Source of the DNA: Lachnospiraceae bacterium
GTDB lineage: Bacteria > Bacillota > Clostridia > Lachnospirales > Lachnospiraceae
DNA: 64,000 nt
Assembly (NCBI GenBank): GCA_002892395.1
Contig: NBBL01000002.1
Location: 211,490-275,489 of the forward strand
Direction of reading: 5' to 3'
Shown here: piece by piece, positions 49,107-59,008 of the stretch
How positions within the stretch are numbered: position 1 is the first letter of the stretch
Layout: each line of letters begins with the position of its first letter
The notes under the pieces: model-generated
Database searches by the model: none
The model's input: the letters and a program-made list of their open reading frames with translations, nothing else
Told to the model about the DNA's origin: nothing
Program-made: the position numbers and the translations under genes

Positions 49107-50486
49107 TTATGCTTCCCTCTGCTCTCCTCCGTCTTCCCGTTCTTTCTGTGCCCGTTCCTGTTTCCCGGTCTGATCTGCTTCCTGTCCGCCTGTTGTCCCC
49201 TCCGGATCCTCCTGCCGGGTACCGAAGCTCCAGCCCTCACTCGGTTGCAGGTCACTGCGGGCATGTGCCTTCGGTAAAATCATCCGTCTTGCCCCATCTG
49301 CTTTCTGCTGCTCCGAACCGGGGGAAGCCGAAAGCCCATGGCACTGCTCCGTCCCCGTTCCCGATTCCTGGCCTGTCTCCCGGTCTCCCTTATTTTCAGG
49401 CTCTGTGAAAGCCTCCCGCTTCTCTCCGGCTTCCCCGCTGTCTTCGTTTTCCTCTTTGCTTCCAAAACCAGGCCCCGGCGATTCCTGTCCAAAGGTGCCT
49501 CTGTTCCGCTCCTCCTGCCTCCGGATATCCGAATCAACGAAGCCCCGACGGATGTCCGAATCATCACCCCCCTGACGGATGTCCGAATCATCACCCCCCT
49601 GACGGATGTCCGAATCATCACCCCCCTGACGGATGTCCGAATCATCGAAGCTCCGACGGGTGTCCGAATCATCAAAGCCCCGACGGACGCCCACCCGGTC
49701 GTTTCCGGAATCCCTCATAAACCGGAATACCTTGGCAAGAATCAGCAAAGAATACAGCAGACTCATGGCAGTAAATTCCGGAAGTATGAAGCCGAATGTC
49801 TGTATCAAAGCCCCGATCAGCATGGGAAGGCTCTGGGTATAAATAGACAGCCGGTAAATCTTCCCATACCGCATGGGAACATGCAAAAACCGTGCCAGCA
49901 GCAGTCCGAAGCCGGCAACCACCAAAGCCCAAATCAAAAATCCCGCCAGCAAAATCCAATACGCAAGCACCAGGATCAAAATGATCATGGTGCGGATTAT
50001 CGGAACCGCCTTCAGAATATCCGCCCTTACAAAGGTCTCATCTCCCAGGTCCGAAAACGCCAGCTCTTTCCGTTCCATCTTCTGAAAGCCTGACCTGGCG
50101 GTCGTCTGATAGAGCATATGGTCTGCGTCCGCCAGCAGCACAATATCGCTGAGAGCAAGCCTGGTCTTCACATCCTGGGAGTCAAACGCCAGGTGGTGCC
50201 CCTCCTCCGTGTTGATGTCGATATAGACTGTGGCATTTTCAAGGTGAAACGGCGCATCCAGATGAAGCTTTCCCCCCGACAGTTCAAAGTTCGGGATGGT
50301 ATGTTGAATGTAATTTCGAAGGCCTCCGCTCTTTAGATAGAAGCCTCCGCAGGGAATCAGCAGTGTCAATCCCCAAAAAATCAGAGTGAGCATCAGAACA
50401 AAGCCGATAACCTGACGCTTTTTCCGTGCCAGGAACACAGGGTATGCCTGAACATTCCAAAACGAATTGAAAAAATCCCGAATCAT
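49107..50486 (-). CDS. DUF1189-like membrane protein with repeat-rich tail
   Basis: 459 residues. Residues 1-255: DUF1189-like, first helix VIGFVLMLTLIFWGLTLLIP, an outside domain with LSGGKLHLDAPFHLEN, and further helices to LYSLLILAKVF. The remaining ~200 residues are hydrophilic, with a run of nonapeptides DDSDIRQGG (three identical 27-bp units plus degenerate ones) and an acidic/Gly/Gln-rich end. The tail must be cytoplasmic. The start overlaps nifS (ATGA). Confidence 0.8.
   Translation of the reverse strand: MIRDFFNSFWNVQAYPVFLARKKRQVIGFVLMLTLIFWGLTLLIPCGGFYLKSGGLRNYIQHTIPNFELSGGKLHLDAPFHLENATVYIDINTEEGHHLAFDSQDVKTRLALSDIVLLADADHMLYQTTARSGFQKMERKELAFSDLGDETFVRADILKAVPIIRTMIILILVLAYWILLAGFLIWALVVAGFGLLLARFLHVPMRYGKIYRLSIYTQSLPMLIGALIQTFGFILPEFTAMSLLYSLLILAKVFRFMRDSGNDRVGVRRGFDDSDTRRSFDDSDIRQGGDDSDIRQGGDDSDIRQGGDDSDIRRGFVDSDIRRQEERNRGTFGQESPGPGFGSKEENEDSGEAGEKREAFTEPENKGDRETGQESGTGTEQCHGLSASPGSEQQKADGARRMILPKAHARSDLQPSEGWSFGTRQEDPEGTTGGQEADQTGKQERAQKEREDGGEQREA
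49527..49690. repeat. 27-bp coding tandem repeats in the DUF1189-like gene
   Basis: Six units of GATGTCCGAATCATC plus a variable 12 bases; the middle three are nearly identical. They encode the nonapeptide DDSDIRQGG and stay in frame. Confidence 0.85.
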
Positions 50487-51664
50487 GTCGCCTCCTTTTC
50501 CGCAGAAATACGGTCAGTGACGCCCTTTCTTAAATGTCTCACGACTTCTGCAATTTGCTCTGCTGCGTCCTTCATTTCCTCCTCCGTATTGTCCGGGCCG
50601 ACTGTCAGCCGTACGGAGGATCTTGCTTCCTCCACAGAGCGCCCCATTGCCCTCAAAACGTGGGAGGGCTCCAGTGCGCCTGACGCACACGCGGCGCCGG
50701 CGCCGGCTGCAATTCCCCTCTGATCCAGCAAAATGAGCAGGGTCTCCGCGGACACCCCCGGAAAGCAAAGATTCAGATTGTTGGCGAGGCGCTGATCCCG
50801 ACTTCCGTTTAACATAACGTGGGGAATTGCTTCTTGCAGCTGATGGTACAGCTGATCTCTGAGCCGTGCCTCCCGCTCTGTCTCCGCCTCCAAATCCCGC
50901 TGCGCAACGGCAGCCGCAATTCCCAGCCCGACGATTCCTGCCACATTCTCTGTCCCGGCACGGCGCCTTTTTTCCTGTGCGCCGCCGTGGAAAAACGCGC
51001 GCATCGGAACGCCCCTGCGGATCACCAGAAAGCCGGTCCCCTTCGGACCGCCCAGCTTATGCCCGCTTCCGCTCAATAAATCGACGGATGCCGCAATATC
51101 TCCCATGGGCATATGCCCATACGCCTGCACCGCATCCGTATGAAACAGGACATTCCTCCGGTGGGCGATGTCTGCAAGCGCTGCGATGGGCTGCAGACTT
51201 CCGACTTCATTGTTGGCAGTCATAATACTGACGAGACAGCAGTCCTCCCGGAGCGCTTCGGAAAGCACCCGGGGATGCACCACGCCATCTCCATCAACGG
51301 GAAGGAGACACACCGAAGCCCCCCGCACCTCCTCCAGGTAGCGAAGCGTCTCCAAAACTGCGTGGTGCTCCACGGCAGACGCCACAATCCGCGTTCCTCT
51401 TCCCTCTGCCTTTGCCAGCTCAAAGGCTCCCACCAGCGCCCAATTGTCGGACTCCGTTCCGCCGGACGTGAAATAAATTTCGTCCGGGTGAAGGGAAAGG
51501 CTCTGGGCGATGATCTCCCGCGCTGCCGTCACGGCTCGCTTTGCCTCGCGTCCCGCCGCGTACATTGCAGACGGATTTCCATAGCCTTGCCTGAGGTAGG
51601 GCAGCATCCCCTCCAGCACTTCCGGACGCAGGGGCGTTGTGGCTGCGTGGTCAAGATAAATCAT
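50483..51664 (-). CDS. Cysteine desulfurase, NifS/IscS family
   Basis: 393 residues from ATG 51664 (MIYLDHAATTPL), with GAGGAG in front. PLP-Lys in SGSGHKLGGPKGTG, HHAVLETL, TANNEVGSLQP; the active-site Cys loop GAGAACASGALEPSHVL is of the short group I type. Delivers persulfide sulfur; next to mnmA it most likely serves tRNA thiolation. Overlaps metA by 14 bases upstream. Confidence 0.92.
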   Translation of the reverse strand: MIYLDHAATTPLRPEVLEGMLPYLRQGYGNPSAMYAAGREAKRAVTAAREIIAQSLSLHPDEIYFTSGGTESDNWALVGAFELAKAEGRGTRIVASAVEHHAVLETLRYLEEVRGASVCLLPVDGDGVVHPRVLSEALREDCCLVSIMTANNEVGSLQPIAALADIAHRRNVLFHTDAVQAYGHMPMGDIAASVDLLSGSGHKLGGPKGTGFLVIRRGVPMRAFFHGGAQEKRRRAGTENVAGIVGLGIAAAVAQRDLEAETEREARLRDQLYHQLQEAIPHVMLNGSRDQRLANNLNLCFPGVSAETLLILLDQRGIAAGAGAACASGALEPSHVLRAMGRSVEEARSSVRLTVGPDNTEEEMKDAAEQIAEVVRHLRKGVTDRISAEKEAT

Positions 51665-52595
51665 GATGCTCCTCTTGCCCATCCTCTCTGTCCAACAGAT
51701 AGGGTGTCACCTGATAGACGTAGTAATTCAGCCAATTCGTGTACAGCGTATTTGCCATATTCCTCCAGGAAAGCACCGGGCGGGAATTGGGATCATCGTC
51801 CTCGTAATAATTCACCGGCACCCTTGCATCCATTCCTCTCCCCCGATCCCGATGAAATTCCGTATCCAACGTCATGCGGTCGTATTCCGGATGGCCCTGC
51901 ACAAAGATCTGCTTTCCCTCCCGATCCATGAGCAGCAAAATCCCGGCCTCATCGCTCTCCGCCAGCGTAATAAGCTCCGGGTGCTTCCGGACATCCTGCT
52001 TCCGGATCTCGGTCCAGCGGGAGTGGGGACAGTCAATGTAGTCGTCCATGCCGCGAATCAGCGGAATGCTGTGATGGTATACCCGATGACGGTAGATCCC
52101 GCTGAGCTTTTTCTCCCGGGGATACTTGGGGATTCCGTAATGATAATACAGCGCCGCCTGGGCGCCCCAGCAAAGGTGAAGCGTCGAGGTCACATGGGTC
52201 TTACTCCACTCCATGATACGGCAAAGCTCTGCCCAGTAGGTCACCTCCTCATACGGAAGGTTTTCCACCGGGGCACCTGTAATAATCATTCCGTCGTAAT
52301 AATTCCGCCGCACCTCATCAAGGTTCAGGTAAAACTTGCTGATGTGGCTCTTGCTGGTATGGGTCGCCTCATGGGAGCTGGTCATCAGAAAGCTGCAATC
52401 CACCTGAAGCGGCGTATTGGAAAGTGAGCGCAGAAGCTGAAGCTCTGTGTCCTCCTTCAGCGGCATCAGATTTAAAATGAGAATCTGAAGCGGGCGAATG
52501 TCCTGGGACATTGCACGCGTCTCATCCATGACAAAGATATTTTCCTGCTCCAGAATTGCCTTGGCAGGCAGATCATTTTGTATTCGAATCGGCAT
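51651..52595 (-). CDS. metA: Homoserine O-acyltransferase MetA
   Basis: 314 residues. MPIRIQNDLPAKAILEQENIFVM start, catalytic Cys in LHLCWGAQAALYYHYGI, the His/Glu pair in IFVQGHPEYDRMTLD, and PVNYYEDDDP. First committed step of methionine synthesis; in Clostridia such MetA proteins mostly use acetyl-CoA, and which acyl donor applies depends on one residue I cannot assign with certainty. Confidence 0.93.
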   Translation of the reverse strand: MPIRIQNDLPAKAILEQENIFVMDETRAMSQDIRPLQILILNLMPLKEDTELQLLRSLSNTPLQVDCSFLMTSSHEATHTSKSHISKFYLNLDEVRRNYYDGMIITGAPVENLPYEEVTYWAELCRIMEWSKTHVTSTLHLCWGAQAALYYHYGIPKYPREKKLSGIYRHRVYHHSIPLIRGMDDYIDCPHSRWTEIRKQDVRKHPELITLAESDEAGILLLMDREGKQIFVQGHPEYDRMTLDTEFHRDRGRGMDARVPVNYYEDDDPNSRPVLSWRNMANTLYTNWLNYYVYQVTPYLLDREDGQEEHHDLS

Positions 52596-52619
52596 GGGAT
52601 TTCCGCCTTTCCTATTCCG

Positions 52620-54581
52620 TCAGAGCGCCAGAAACTCTTCTTCCGAGATAACCGGAATGCCAAGCTCCCTCGCTTTTTGATTCTTGGCTGAGCCGGACGC
52701 TGTATCATTGTTGATCAAATAACTGGTTTTCGAGCTGACGCTGCCGGAGGTTTTTCCGCCCCGGCTTTCAATATAAGCCTTCAGCTCCTCCCGGTTAGCA
52801 AAATGATGCACCGCTCCGGTGATGACAAAGCTCTTTCCTGCGTATCGCCTTTCTTCTCCTCCGCTTTCGCTCACAAACGCTTTGAGGTGAAGCTTTTCCA
52901 ACAGATGATCCATCTGTCTCCTGTTTTCCTCCTGTTCCAGAAAGCGGCGCACCGAGGATGCCAGCACCTCTCCTACCCCCTCGACCTCACAGAGCGTTTC
53001 AACAGAAGCCGCCCGGAAGGCGTTCCAATCCCCCTGAAAATACCGGGTCAAAAGCTTTGCGTTCTGCAGACCGATTCCGGGAATGCCCAGTGCATAGATG
53101 AGACGGGTCATATCTGTGTTTTCGGCCTTCCTTGCCGCATCAATCAACTTGGCCGCCGACCTTTCCCCAAAGCCCTCCAGCTTCTCAATTTCCGCCCGAT
53201 GCCGATCCAGGGTGAAGAGATCCGCATATTCATGGATCCACCCTGCCACAATCAGCTTTTCCAACGTCTGCTCCGACAGTCCCTCAATATTCAGCGCATC
53301 GCGGCTGGTCATATGTGCAAAGCGCTTGATCTTTTTGATGGCGCAATCCGGATTTTCGCAGTGAAGGGTCTCCACCCCGTTTTCACTGTGCACGGCAGTC
53401 GGCTTCCCACAGACCGGACAATGCGCCGGAATATTCAGCTTTCCGCTTCCTGTCAGATTCTCCGCAATCTGCGGAATGATCATATTTGCCTTGTAAACTG
53501 TGATGCGATCTCCGATTCCCAGTGAGAGCTTCTTTAAAATGCTGAGATTGTGGACGCTGGCGCGGCTCACGGTGGTTCCCTCCAGCTCCACCGGATCGAA
53601 AATCGCAATGGGATTGATGAGTCCGGTTCTGGAGGGACTCCACTCGACGTCCCGCAGGCGCGTCTCCCTTAGCTCATCACTCCATTTAAACGCAATGGCA
53701 TTCCGGGGAAACTTGGCTGTCTGTCCAAGGGACGCTCCGTATGCAATATCATCCATTAAAAGCACAAGGCCATCCGAAGGAAAATCATTTTCAGCGATGC
53801 GTTCTTCAAAACAGAGCACCTGTGTCTCCACATTTTCAGCTGTGACCGGCACAAATTCCACCACATCAAAGCCGATGGACTCCAACCAGCGAAATTCCTC
53901 CTGGTGAGAATTTTGAAAGTCCATCCCTTCTGCAAACACCAGTGAAAATGCGTCAAAATAAATATCCCTCGCCGCAGTAATCCGGGGATCCAATTGACGC
54001 ACGGAACCGGAGCAAAGGTTCCTGGGATTTTTATACTTTGCTTCTGCCTCCGGGATCTGCTCGTTGATGCGGCGAAAATCCGAGTAGCGGATGACTGCCT
54101 CTCCCCGAAGGGTCAGGCTTCCGTGAAAGGAAATTCTGAGCGGTACATTTCGAAAGACCCGCGCATTGTTGGTGATAACCTCTCCGATATAGCCGTTTCC
54201 CCGGGTCACTGCCTTGACCAACTCCCCGGCTTCATAGTGAAGCACAATCGTCAGACCGTCCAGCTTCCAGGACAGCAGCCCCCGCTGTGTCCCGAGCCAG
54301 CTTTTCAGTACCGAGGCATCCTTCGTCTTATCAAGGGAAAGCATCGGCTGTGCATGCGCTTCCTTCGGAAGCTCCGAGAGCACCTCATACCCGACCTGCT
54401 GTGTCGGAGAGCCGGAGAGCACAGTTCCCGTCTCCGCCTCCAGCGTAAGCAGCGTGTCGTAGAGTTCATCGTACTCCCGGTTCGACATGATCTCTCTGCT
54501 TTCCTGATAATAAGCTCTCGCTGCTTCCTTCAAACGCGCAGCAATCGCCCGCATCTTTTCTCTTTGTTCCGCCCCGCTCAT
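52620..54581 (-). CDS. ligA: NAD-dependent DNA ligase
   Basis: 653 residues. Adenylated Lys in LLSWKLDGLTIVLHYE (usual motif KxDG), RNLCSGSVRQLD, OB fold, Cys4 zinc finger (CPVCGKP...CENPDC), helix-hairpin-helix region and BRCT (GKSFVITGAVHHF...KTSYLINND). Somewhat short in the N-terminal Ia domain, but YYQESREIMSNREYDELYDTL is there. Seals nicks in replication. Overlaps the pseudouridine synthase gene by 4 bases. Confidence 0.95.
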   Translation of the reverse strand: MSGAEQREKMRAIAARLKEAARAYYQESREIMSNREYDELYDTLLTLEAETGTVLSGSPTQQVGYEVLSELPKEAHAQPMLSLDKTKDASVLKSWLGTQRGLLSWKLDGLTIVLHYEAGELVKAVTRGNGYIGEVITNNARVFRNVPLRISFHGSLTLRGEAVIRYSDFRRINEQIPEAEAKYKNPRNLCSGSVRQLDPRITAARDIYFDAFSLVFAEGMDFQNSHQEEFRWLESIGFDVVEFVPVTAENVETQVLCFEERIAENDFPSDGLVLLMDDIAYGASLGQTAKFPRNAIAFKWSDELRETRLRDVEWSPSRTGLINPIAIFDPVELEGTTVSRASVHNLSILKKLSLGIGDRITVYKANMIIPQIAENLTGSGKLNIPAHCPVCGKPTAVHSENGVETLHCENPDCAIKKIKRFAHMTSRDALNIEGLSEQTLEKLIVAGWIHEYADLFTLDRHRAEIEKLEGFGERSAAKLIDAARKAENTDMTRLIYALGIPGIGLQNAKLLTRYFQGDWNAFRAASVETLCEVEGVGEVLASSVRRFLEQEENRRQMDHLLEKLHLKAFVSESGGEERRYAGKSFVITGAVHHFANREELKAYIESRGGKTSGSVSSKTSYLINNDTASGSAKNQKARELGIPVISEEEFLAL

Positions 54582-55420
54582 GCCTCGCTCCTTCTCCTTC
54601 GAAAATAGGACTTTTGCCTCTCGCGGTAATGTTCCTCTGATCTGCTCCCGGTCCTGCCTCCGGCGTCCTTTGAGTCCCGCCTTTTCTCCAGCGCGCCCTG
54701 CAGTGCTTTCATTTCCTCCGCCGTCACATTTCTCCAGGTTCCGCTCTTTAGCCCGCCGAGACGGATATTCATGATGCGGATGCGCTTCAGGCTGACCACA
54801 TGATAGCCCAGTGCCTCACACATTCTTCGAATCTGCCGGTTCAGCCCCTGTGTCAGCGTGATATGAAAGGTCAGCTTGTCATCCACCGACAACCTGCAGG
54901 GACGTGTCGTCACCTGAAGCTGATCCAGATGCACGCCGCTTCGCATCTGCTTCACAAAGGCTTCGGTAATGGGCTGATCCACCCGCACAAGGTATTCCTT
55001 CTCATGTCCGTTGGCTCCCCGCAGAATTTCATCTGCCAGCTCTCCCATGTTGGTGAGGAGAATCAAGCCCTCCGAGTCCTTGTCCAGACGCCCCACGGGA
55101 TAGACCCGCTCCGGATACCCGACCAGCTCCACAATATTGGGGGCTCTGTCATTGGTGCTGGTGGTGCAGACAACCCCCACCGGCTTGTTGACTGCCAAAA
55201 GAACCGGCTTTCGCGAAATCAGCTGCTCCACCCCGCCGATTCCGGTTCCGTTTACCGTGACCTTCATTCCGACTTTCACCACGGTTCCAAGCTCCGCCTG
55301 TTCTCCGTCCACAAGCACCTTGCCCTCCGAGATCAGGCGATCTGCCTCTCTGCGGGAGCAATAGCCGATGGCGCTCAAAAACTTGTTGATCCGCATGAGC
55401 GCGGATTCCCCGTCAAACAT
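54578..55420 (-). CDS. RluF-like 23S rRNA pseudouridine synthase
   Basis: 280 residues. S4 domain (MRINKFLSAIGYCSRREADRLI...VLVDGE) then the RsuA/RluB/E/F catalytic core with GRLDKDSEGLILLTNMG (catalytic Asp) and GLNRQIRRMCEALGY. The KEYLVRVD and SGTWRNVTAEE parts point to the RluF subgroup. The C-terminal ~25 residues are Arg-rich. Ends in an ATGA overlap with ligA. Confidence 0.9.
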   Translation of the reverse strand: MFDGESALMRINKFLSAIGYCSRREADRLISEGKVLVDGEQAELGTVVKVGMKVTVNGTGIGGVEQLISRKPVLLAVNKPVGVVCTTSTNDRAPNIVELVGYPERVYPVGRLDKDSEGLILLTNMGELADEILRGANGHEKEYLVRVDQPITEAFVKQMRSGVHLDQLQVTTRPCRLSVDDKLTFHITLTQGLNRQIRRMCEALGYHVVSLKRIRIMNIRLGGLKSGTWRNVTAEEMKALQGALEKRRDSKDAGGRTGSRSEEHYRERQKSYFRRRRSEA

Positions 55421-55442
55421 AGTTCACCTTGTCTTTCCTGCT

Positions 55443-56474
55443 TCAGTCGTTGGAGATCAGCATAGCATCCCCAAATGAGAAAAAGCGATACCGCCGGCGC
55501 ACTGCCTCCGCATAGGCAGAAAGGATCTGCTCTCTCCCTGCCAGCGCACTCACCAGCATGATGAGGGTTGACTCCGGAAGATGAAAATTCGTGATCAGGC
55601 AATCCAGTATCTTGAAGCGATAGCCCGGATAAATAAAGATACTCGTCCAGTCGCTCTTCGCATGCAAAACGCCCTGTTCATCTGCCGCGGATTCCAGTGT
55701 TCTGCAGCTTGTGGTTCCGACGCAGACAATGCGGCCGCCCGCTGCCTTTGCTGCATTGACTGTATCTGCCGCTTCCTGTGTCACAATATAAAACTCGGAA
55801 TGCATATGATGCTTCAACACATCATGCTCCTTCACCGGGCGGAAGGTTCCAAGTCCCACATGCAAGGTGACATGCGCAATCCTGACCCCCATCTCCTCAA
55901 TGTCCCGAAGCAGCTCCTTTGTAAAGTGGAGCCCTGCGGTGGGAGCCGCTGCACTGCCCTCGTGCTCTGCATACACGGTCTGATATCGGTTCTTGTCCTT
56001 CAGCTGGTGCTTGATGTAGGGAGGCAACGGCATTTGTCCCAGCCGATCCAGAATTTCCTCAAAGATCCCTTCAAAGTGAAACTGCACAAAGCGGTTCCCT
56101 TCTTCCGTCTGACCGATCACCGTGCCTTCCAGCAAGCCCTCTCCAAATCGGATCACCGTCCCGATCCTGCACTTTTTCCCCGGCTTTACCAGCGTCTCCC
56201 AGACATTGTTCTCTTTCCGGGTGAGCAATAAAACCTCGATCTTCGCCCCGGTTCCCTTTTTCTCTCCGATCAATCGAGCCGGTATCACCTTGGTGTCGTT
56301 GATCACCAGGCAATCCCCCGCCCTGAGATAGCTCCGGATATCACGGAAATGCCGATGCTCCAAGGTGTGACTCTCTCTGTGGACCACCATAAGCCTGGAG
56401 GCCGCGCGATCCTCCAGCGGATCCTGTGCGATCAGCTCCTCCGGCAATTCATAATTGAACTCCGATAATTCCAT
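55443..56474 (-). CDS. queA: S-adenosylmethionine:tRNA ribosyltransferase-isomerase QueA
   Basis: 343 residues. [92 protein letters not shown]. Builds epoxyqueuosine on tRNA. Monocistronic or in a run with rluF-like and ligA; no other queuosine genes are in the window. Confidence 0.96.
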   Translation of the reverse strand: MELSEFNYELPEELIAQDPLEDRAASRLMVVHRESHTLEHRHFRDIRSYLRAGDCLVINDTKVIPARLIGEKKGTGAKIEVLLLTRKENNVWETLVKPGKKCRIGTVIRFGEGLLEGTVIGQTEEGNRFVQFHFEGIFEEILDRLGQMPLPPYIKHQLKDKNRYQTVYAEHEGSAAAPTAGLHFTKELLRDIEEMGVRIAHVTLHVGLGTFRPVKEHDVLKHHMHSEFYIVTQEAADTVNAAKAAGGRIVCVGTTSCRTLESAADEQGVLHAKSDWTSIFIYPGYRFKILDCLITNFHLPESTLIMLVSALAGREQILSAYAEAVRRRYRFFSFGDAMLISND

Positions 56475-56498
56475 TTTGTTCCTTCCTCCACCGCTCTT

Positions 56499-57500
56499 TC
56501 AGTGCTGCTCCGGGGTCGTATCCGGCGCCTTTTCGCCTCCTGTCGGAGCCTGTCCGGTCTCCGGCACAGCTTCTCCCTCTGTCGCCGTCTCGTGCTGCTC
56601 CGCCGTCCCGGCTGTCCCTGCTTCTCCGTTGACCTCTACCACCGCATCCGTCACCTGCACATCCGCCGCTTCCGTCTCCGGGCGTGTCTCCGGCTCCGTT
56701 CCTCCCACTCGCAGACGTTCATAGAGAGAGCCCAGCTTCGCATCCGATACAATGGCTTTTGCTAACTCCGTGCGCTGTGCTGCGCTGAGCTTCTGAACTG
56801 CCGCCGAGGCGTCGGTGGCCTTCACAGCCGCCGCTTCTTCTTCCGTCAGCGCACTGTCCTCCTTCATCCTGTAGCTTCCGTCCGCATTTTTTACAACAAA
56901 GCTTCGAATCAGGATCGGCGCAGGCGTCTCAATCTTTCGGAACCAGCCCTGCGTGCTGATATAGAGGATCCAATCATCGTCGGAAACGCCGGGAACCGCA
57001 TAGACGCAGGTGTTTTCAAAGGCTTCATAGAGCTTGCGTTCTGCGGACATTTTTTGCCGCAGCCCTTCCAGACCGGTCTGATCCGTTCTTCCGAAAATCC
57101 GGTACATTGCATCTGCATCTCCCCGGACATACGCATCCAAGTAGTCCTTGGCCAGCCCCACCAGCGCCTCATTTGTGCTGCGCTCCGGCACGGCATTTGC
57201 GTGGTCATAGGGCGCCCGGGTCTCCTGCTCCGTCTCTGCCTGCCCTGTCTCTGCCTGCCCCGACTCTTCTTTTTCGTCCTCCGACGCCGCTTCCGTGCTG
57301 ACGCCGGTTTCCGCTTCGGTGGCGCGATTCCCTTCCGCGCCCTTCCTCGTTCCGCCTTTGCCATGGTCTGTGATCAGAATGACCACAATCAAAATCAGAA
57401 TCACCAGAGGGAGCATCATAAATTTGGCCAGCTTTCGGAATTGCTCCTCCCGCATTCCCAGGATTCGTCTGTTTCTCTTGTATCTCACGGTCTGATTCAC
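56499..57500 (-). CDS. Lachnospiraceae single-TM protein with acidic linker, 333 aa
   Basis: A basic start, one membrane helix (FMMLPLVILILIVVILIT, ~28-45), a long Glu/Thr/Ala-rich linker to ~110, then a soluble ~170-residue region (NEALVGLAKDYLDAYVRGDADAMYRIFG...YAVPGVSDDDWILYISTQGWF) resembling the NTF2-like fold, and another low-complexity tail. Probably exposed outside the membrane. Function unknown. Sigma-A promoter at 57,574. Confidence 0.75.
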   Translation of the reverse strand: MNQTVRYKRNRRILGMREEQFRKLAKFMMLPLVILILIVVILITDHGKGGTRKGAEGNRATEAETGVSTEAASEDEKEESGQAETGQAETEQETRAPYDHANAVPERSTNEALVGLAKDYLDAYVRGDADAMYRIFGRTDQTGLEGLRQKMSAERKLYEAFENTCVYAVPGVSDDDWILYISTQGWFRKIETPAPILIRSFVVKNADGSYRMKEDSALTEEEAAAVKATDASAAVQKLSAAQRTELAKAIVSDAKLGSLYERLRVGGTEPETRPETEAADVQVTDAVVEVNGEAGTAGTAEQHETATEGEAVPETGQAPTGGEKAPDTTPEQH

Positions 57501-57573
57501 CCCCTAAAACCTGCTTTTATTCAGGCAAACGGCCCGCTGCCCATCCTCGGATCAACCGCACGCCAATCAGTTC

Positions 57574-57602
57574 ATTCTAGCAAATGACACATCAAAAATC
57601 AA
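57574..57602 (-). promoter_or_regulatory. Sigma-A promoter of the 333-aa protein gene
   Basis: Minus strand TTGATT, 17 bases, TAGAAT, 73 bases before the start codon. Confidence 0.7.
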
Positions 57603-57671
57603 TTTTTCCGGGGCGGTTTCTGTGATAGACTGATCCATACAAACCCACAATCAATGAAAGGATTTCCTGCG

Positions 57672-58883
57672 ATGCTAACAGAAGTCTCAAAGCGCCCTGT
57701 TCGATTGCTTCTCTGCTCCATTCTCCTTGTTTTCCTCTCCTCCTGCGTAGCGAAGGACAACACACAGGCCTTGCCTGATGCAGCAAACACGCCGGGGGAC
57801 CGGCCTTCCCAACTGATTGCAGTGGATGCGCCGGGAGAAGCACAATCTCCCTCCTCCCCACCGGATGGAGATTTTCTCTCCCCCCAGGAGGCGAAGCCTG
57901 CCCCTTCAGCCGAAACCGAGGCAACCGGCACTGTGTCCGTCATCCGCGCAGCGGGAGAATCGGAGGGGAAATCGGAGCAGGAAGCATTCTCAAGCTCGGA
58001 CTCAGACGGAACCATACGGCTCGCCTTCTGCGGGGATATTCTCCTTTCGGATCATGTGCTTTCCGCATACGACCGGGCGGGCAATGCAGGCGGAATTCTG
58101 GATGATGTCTTACTCCAGGCAGGAAGGGACGCCGATCTTTTCATCGCCAATGAGGAATTTCCCTTCGGTACCGGAGGTGTTCCCGCTCCCAACAAGCAGT
58201 TTACCTTTCGCGTTCCTCCGGAACGCAGCGCAATTTTTAAGGAGCTGGGGATTGATCTTGTGACGCTTGCAAATAACCACAGCCTGGATTACGGCCGCAG
58301 CTGCCTGCAGGAAACATTTGATGCCCTGGATCGAGTCTCCATCGACTATATCGGCGCCGGAAGCAATCTGTCCCGCGCAATGGAACGAAAAACCTACTGC
58401 ATCAAGGGGAAAACAATCGGTTTTCTCGCAGCCTCCCGTGTCATCCCCGAATTCAGCTGGAACGCATCCAAGGATCAGTCCGGCCTCTTTACCACCTACG
58501 ACCCCACTGCACTCATCGAAGAAATCCGGCGGGCAGAAGACACCTGCGACTTCACTGTGGTTTATCTTCACTGGGGACTGGAGCGCCACACGGAGCCGGA
58601 GGCATATCAAATTGAGCTTGCCAAACAGTATATTGACGCCGGCGCTGATCTGGTGATCGGCGCACATCCCCATGTACTGCAGCCCGTACAGACTTACCGA
58701 AATGTCCCGATTGCGTACAGCCTGGGAAATTACCTGTTTGGCTCCTCCATCCCGGAAACCATGCTGCTTCTCGCGGATCTCTCCCCGGACGGCGGGCTGC
58801 GTCTCTCCAAAATTCCTGCATCCGCCGTCGCCGGAAAAACCGTGTCAACCGGCGAAGAGACTGTCCTCTTTGAGCGTCCCTGA
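57672..58883 (+). CDS. CapA-family (PGA_cap) metallophosphatase-like lipoprotein
   Basis: 403 residues from ATG 57672 (MLTEVSKRPV), with AAAGGA 9 bases upstream; an ATG 18 bases earlier lacks a ribosome site. Lipobox LVFLSSC, ~100-residue low-complexity linker, then the PGA_cap domain: LAFCGDILLSDHVL, ANEEFPFG, TLANNHSLDYG, VYLHWGLERH, DLVIGAHPHVLQPV. These are the metal ligands of the calcineurin-like fold. Related CapA proteins are involved in poly-gamma-glutamate capsules, but no capBC genes are present. Confidence 0.9.
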   Translation: MLTEVSKRPVRLLLCSILLVFLSSCVAKDNTQALPDAANTPGDRPSQLIAVDAPGEAQSPSSPPDGDFLSPQEAKPAPSAETEATGTVSVIRAAGESEGKSEQEAFSSSDSDGTIRLAFCGDILLSDHVLSAYDRAGNAGGILDDVLLQAGRDADLFIANEEFPFGTGGVPAPNKQFTFRVPPERSAIFKELGIDLVTLANNHSLDYGRSCLQETFDALDRVSIDYIGAGSNLSRAMERKTYCIKGKTIGFLAASRVIPEFSWNASKDQSGLFTTYDPTALIEEIRRAEDTCDFTVVYLHWGLERHTEPEAYQIELAKQYIDAGADLVIGAHPHVLQPVQTYRNVPIAYSLGNYLFGSSIPETMLLLADLSPDGGLRLSKIPASAVAGKTVSTGEETVLFERP

Positions 58884-58941
58884 CGCCGTTCCTTGTCCCG
58901 CAAACCGCGAAACACCGCATTTTGCATCGGAATCCTCACCT

Positions 58942-58985
58942 TTTTACGGTACCATATATTATATTTTACGGTACCATATATTATA
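58942..58985 (+). repeat. Two perfect 22-bp tandem repeats before the potassium channel gene
   Basis: TTTTACGGTACCATATAT and four more bases, repeated exactly at 58,942-58,963 and 58,964-58,985. Each holds the palindrome GGTACC. The second copy runs into TATAAT (58,982-58,987), 21 bases before the start codon, so the repeats may be tandem operator sites over a promoter. Confidence 0.85.
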
Positions 58986-59008
58986 ATCGAAACTGCAAGG
59001 GGTGACTT

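Noticed and set aside
49064..49264. Longer N-terminus for MnmA
   Set aside because: The extra ~67 codons are Arg/Gly-rich read-through of the upstream gene's tail; the normal MnmA start with AGGAG is at 49,063.
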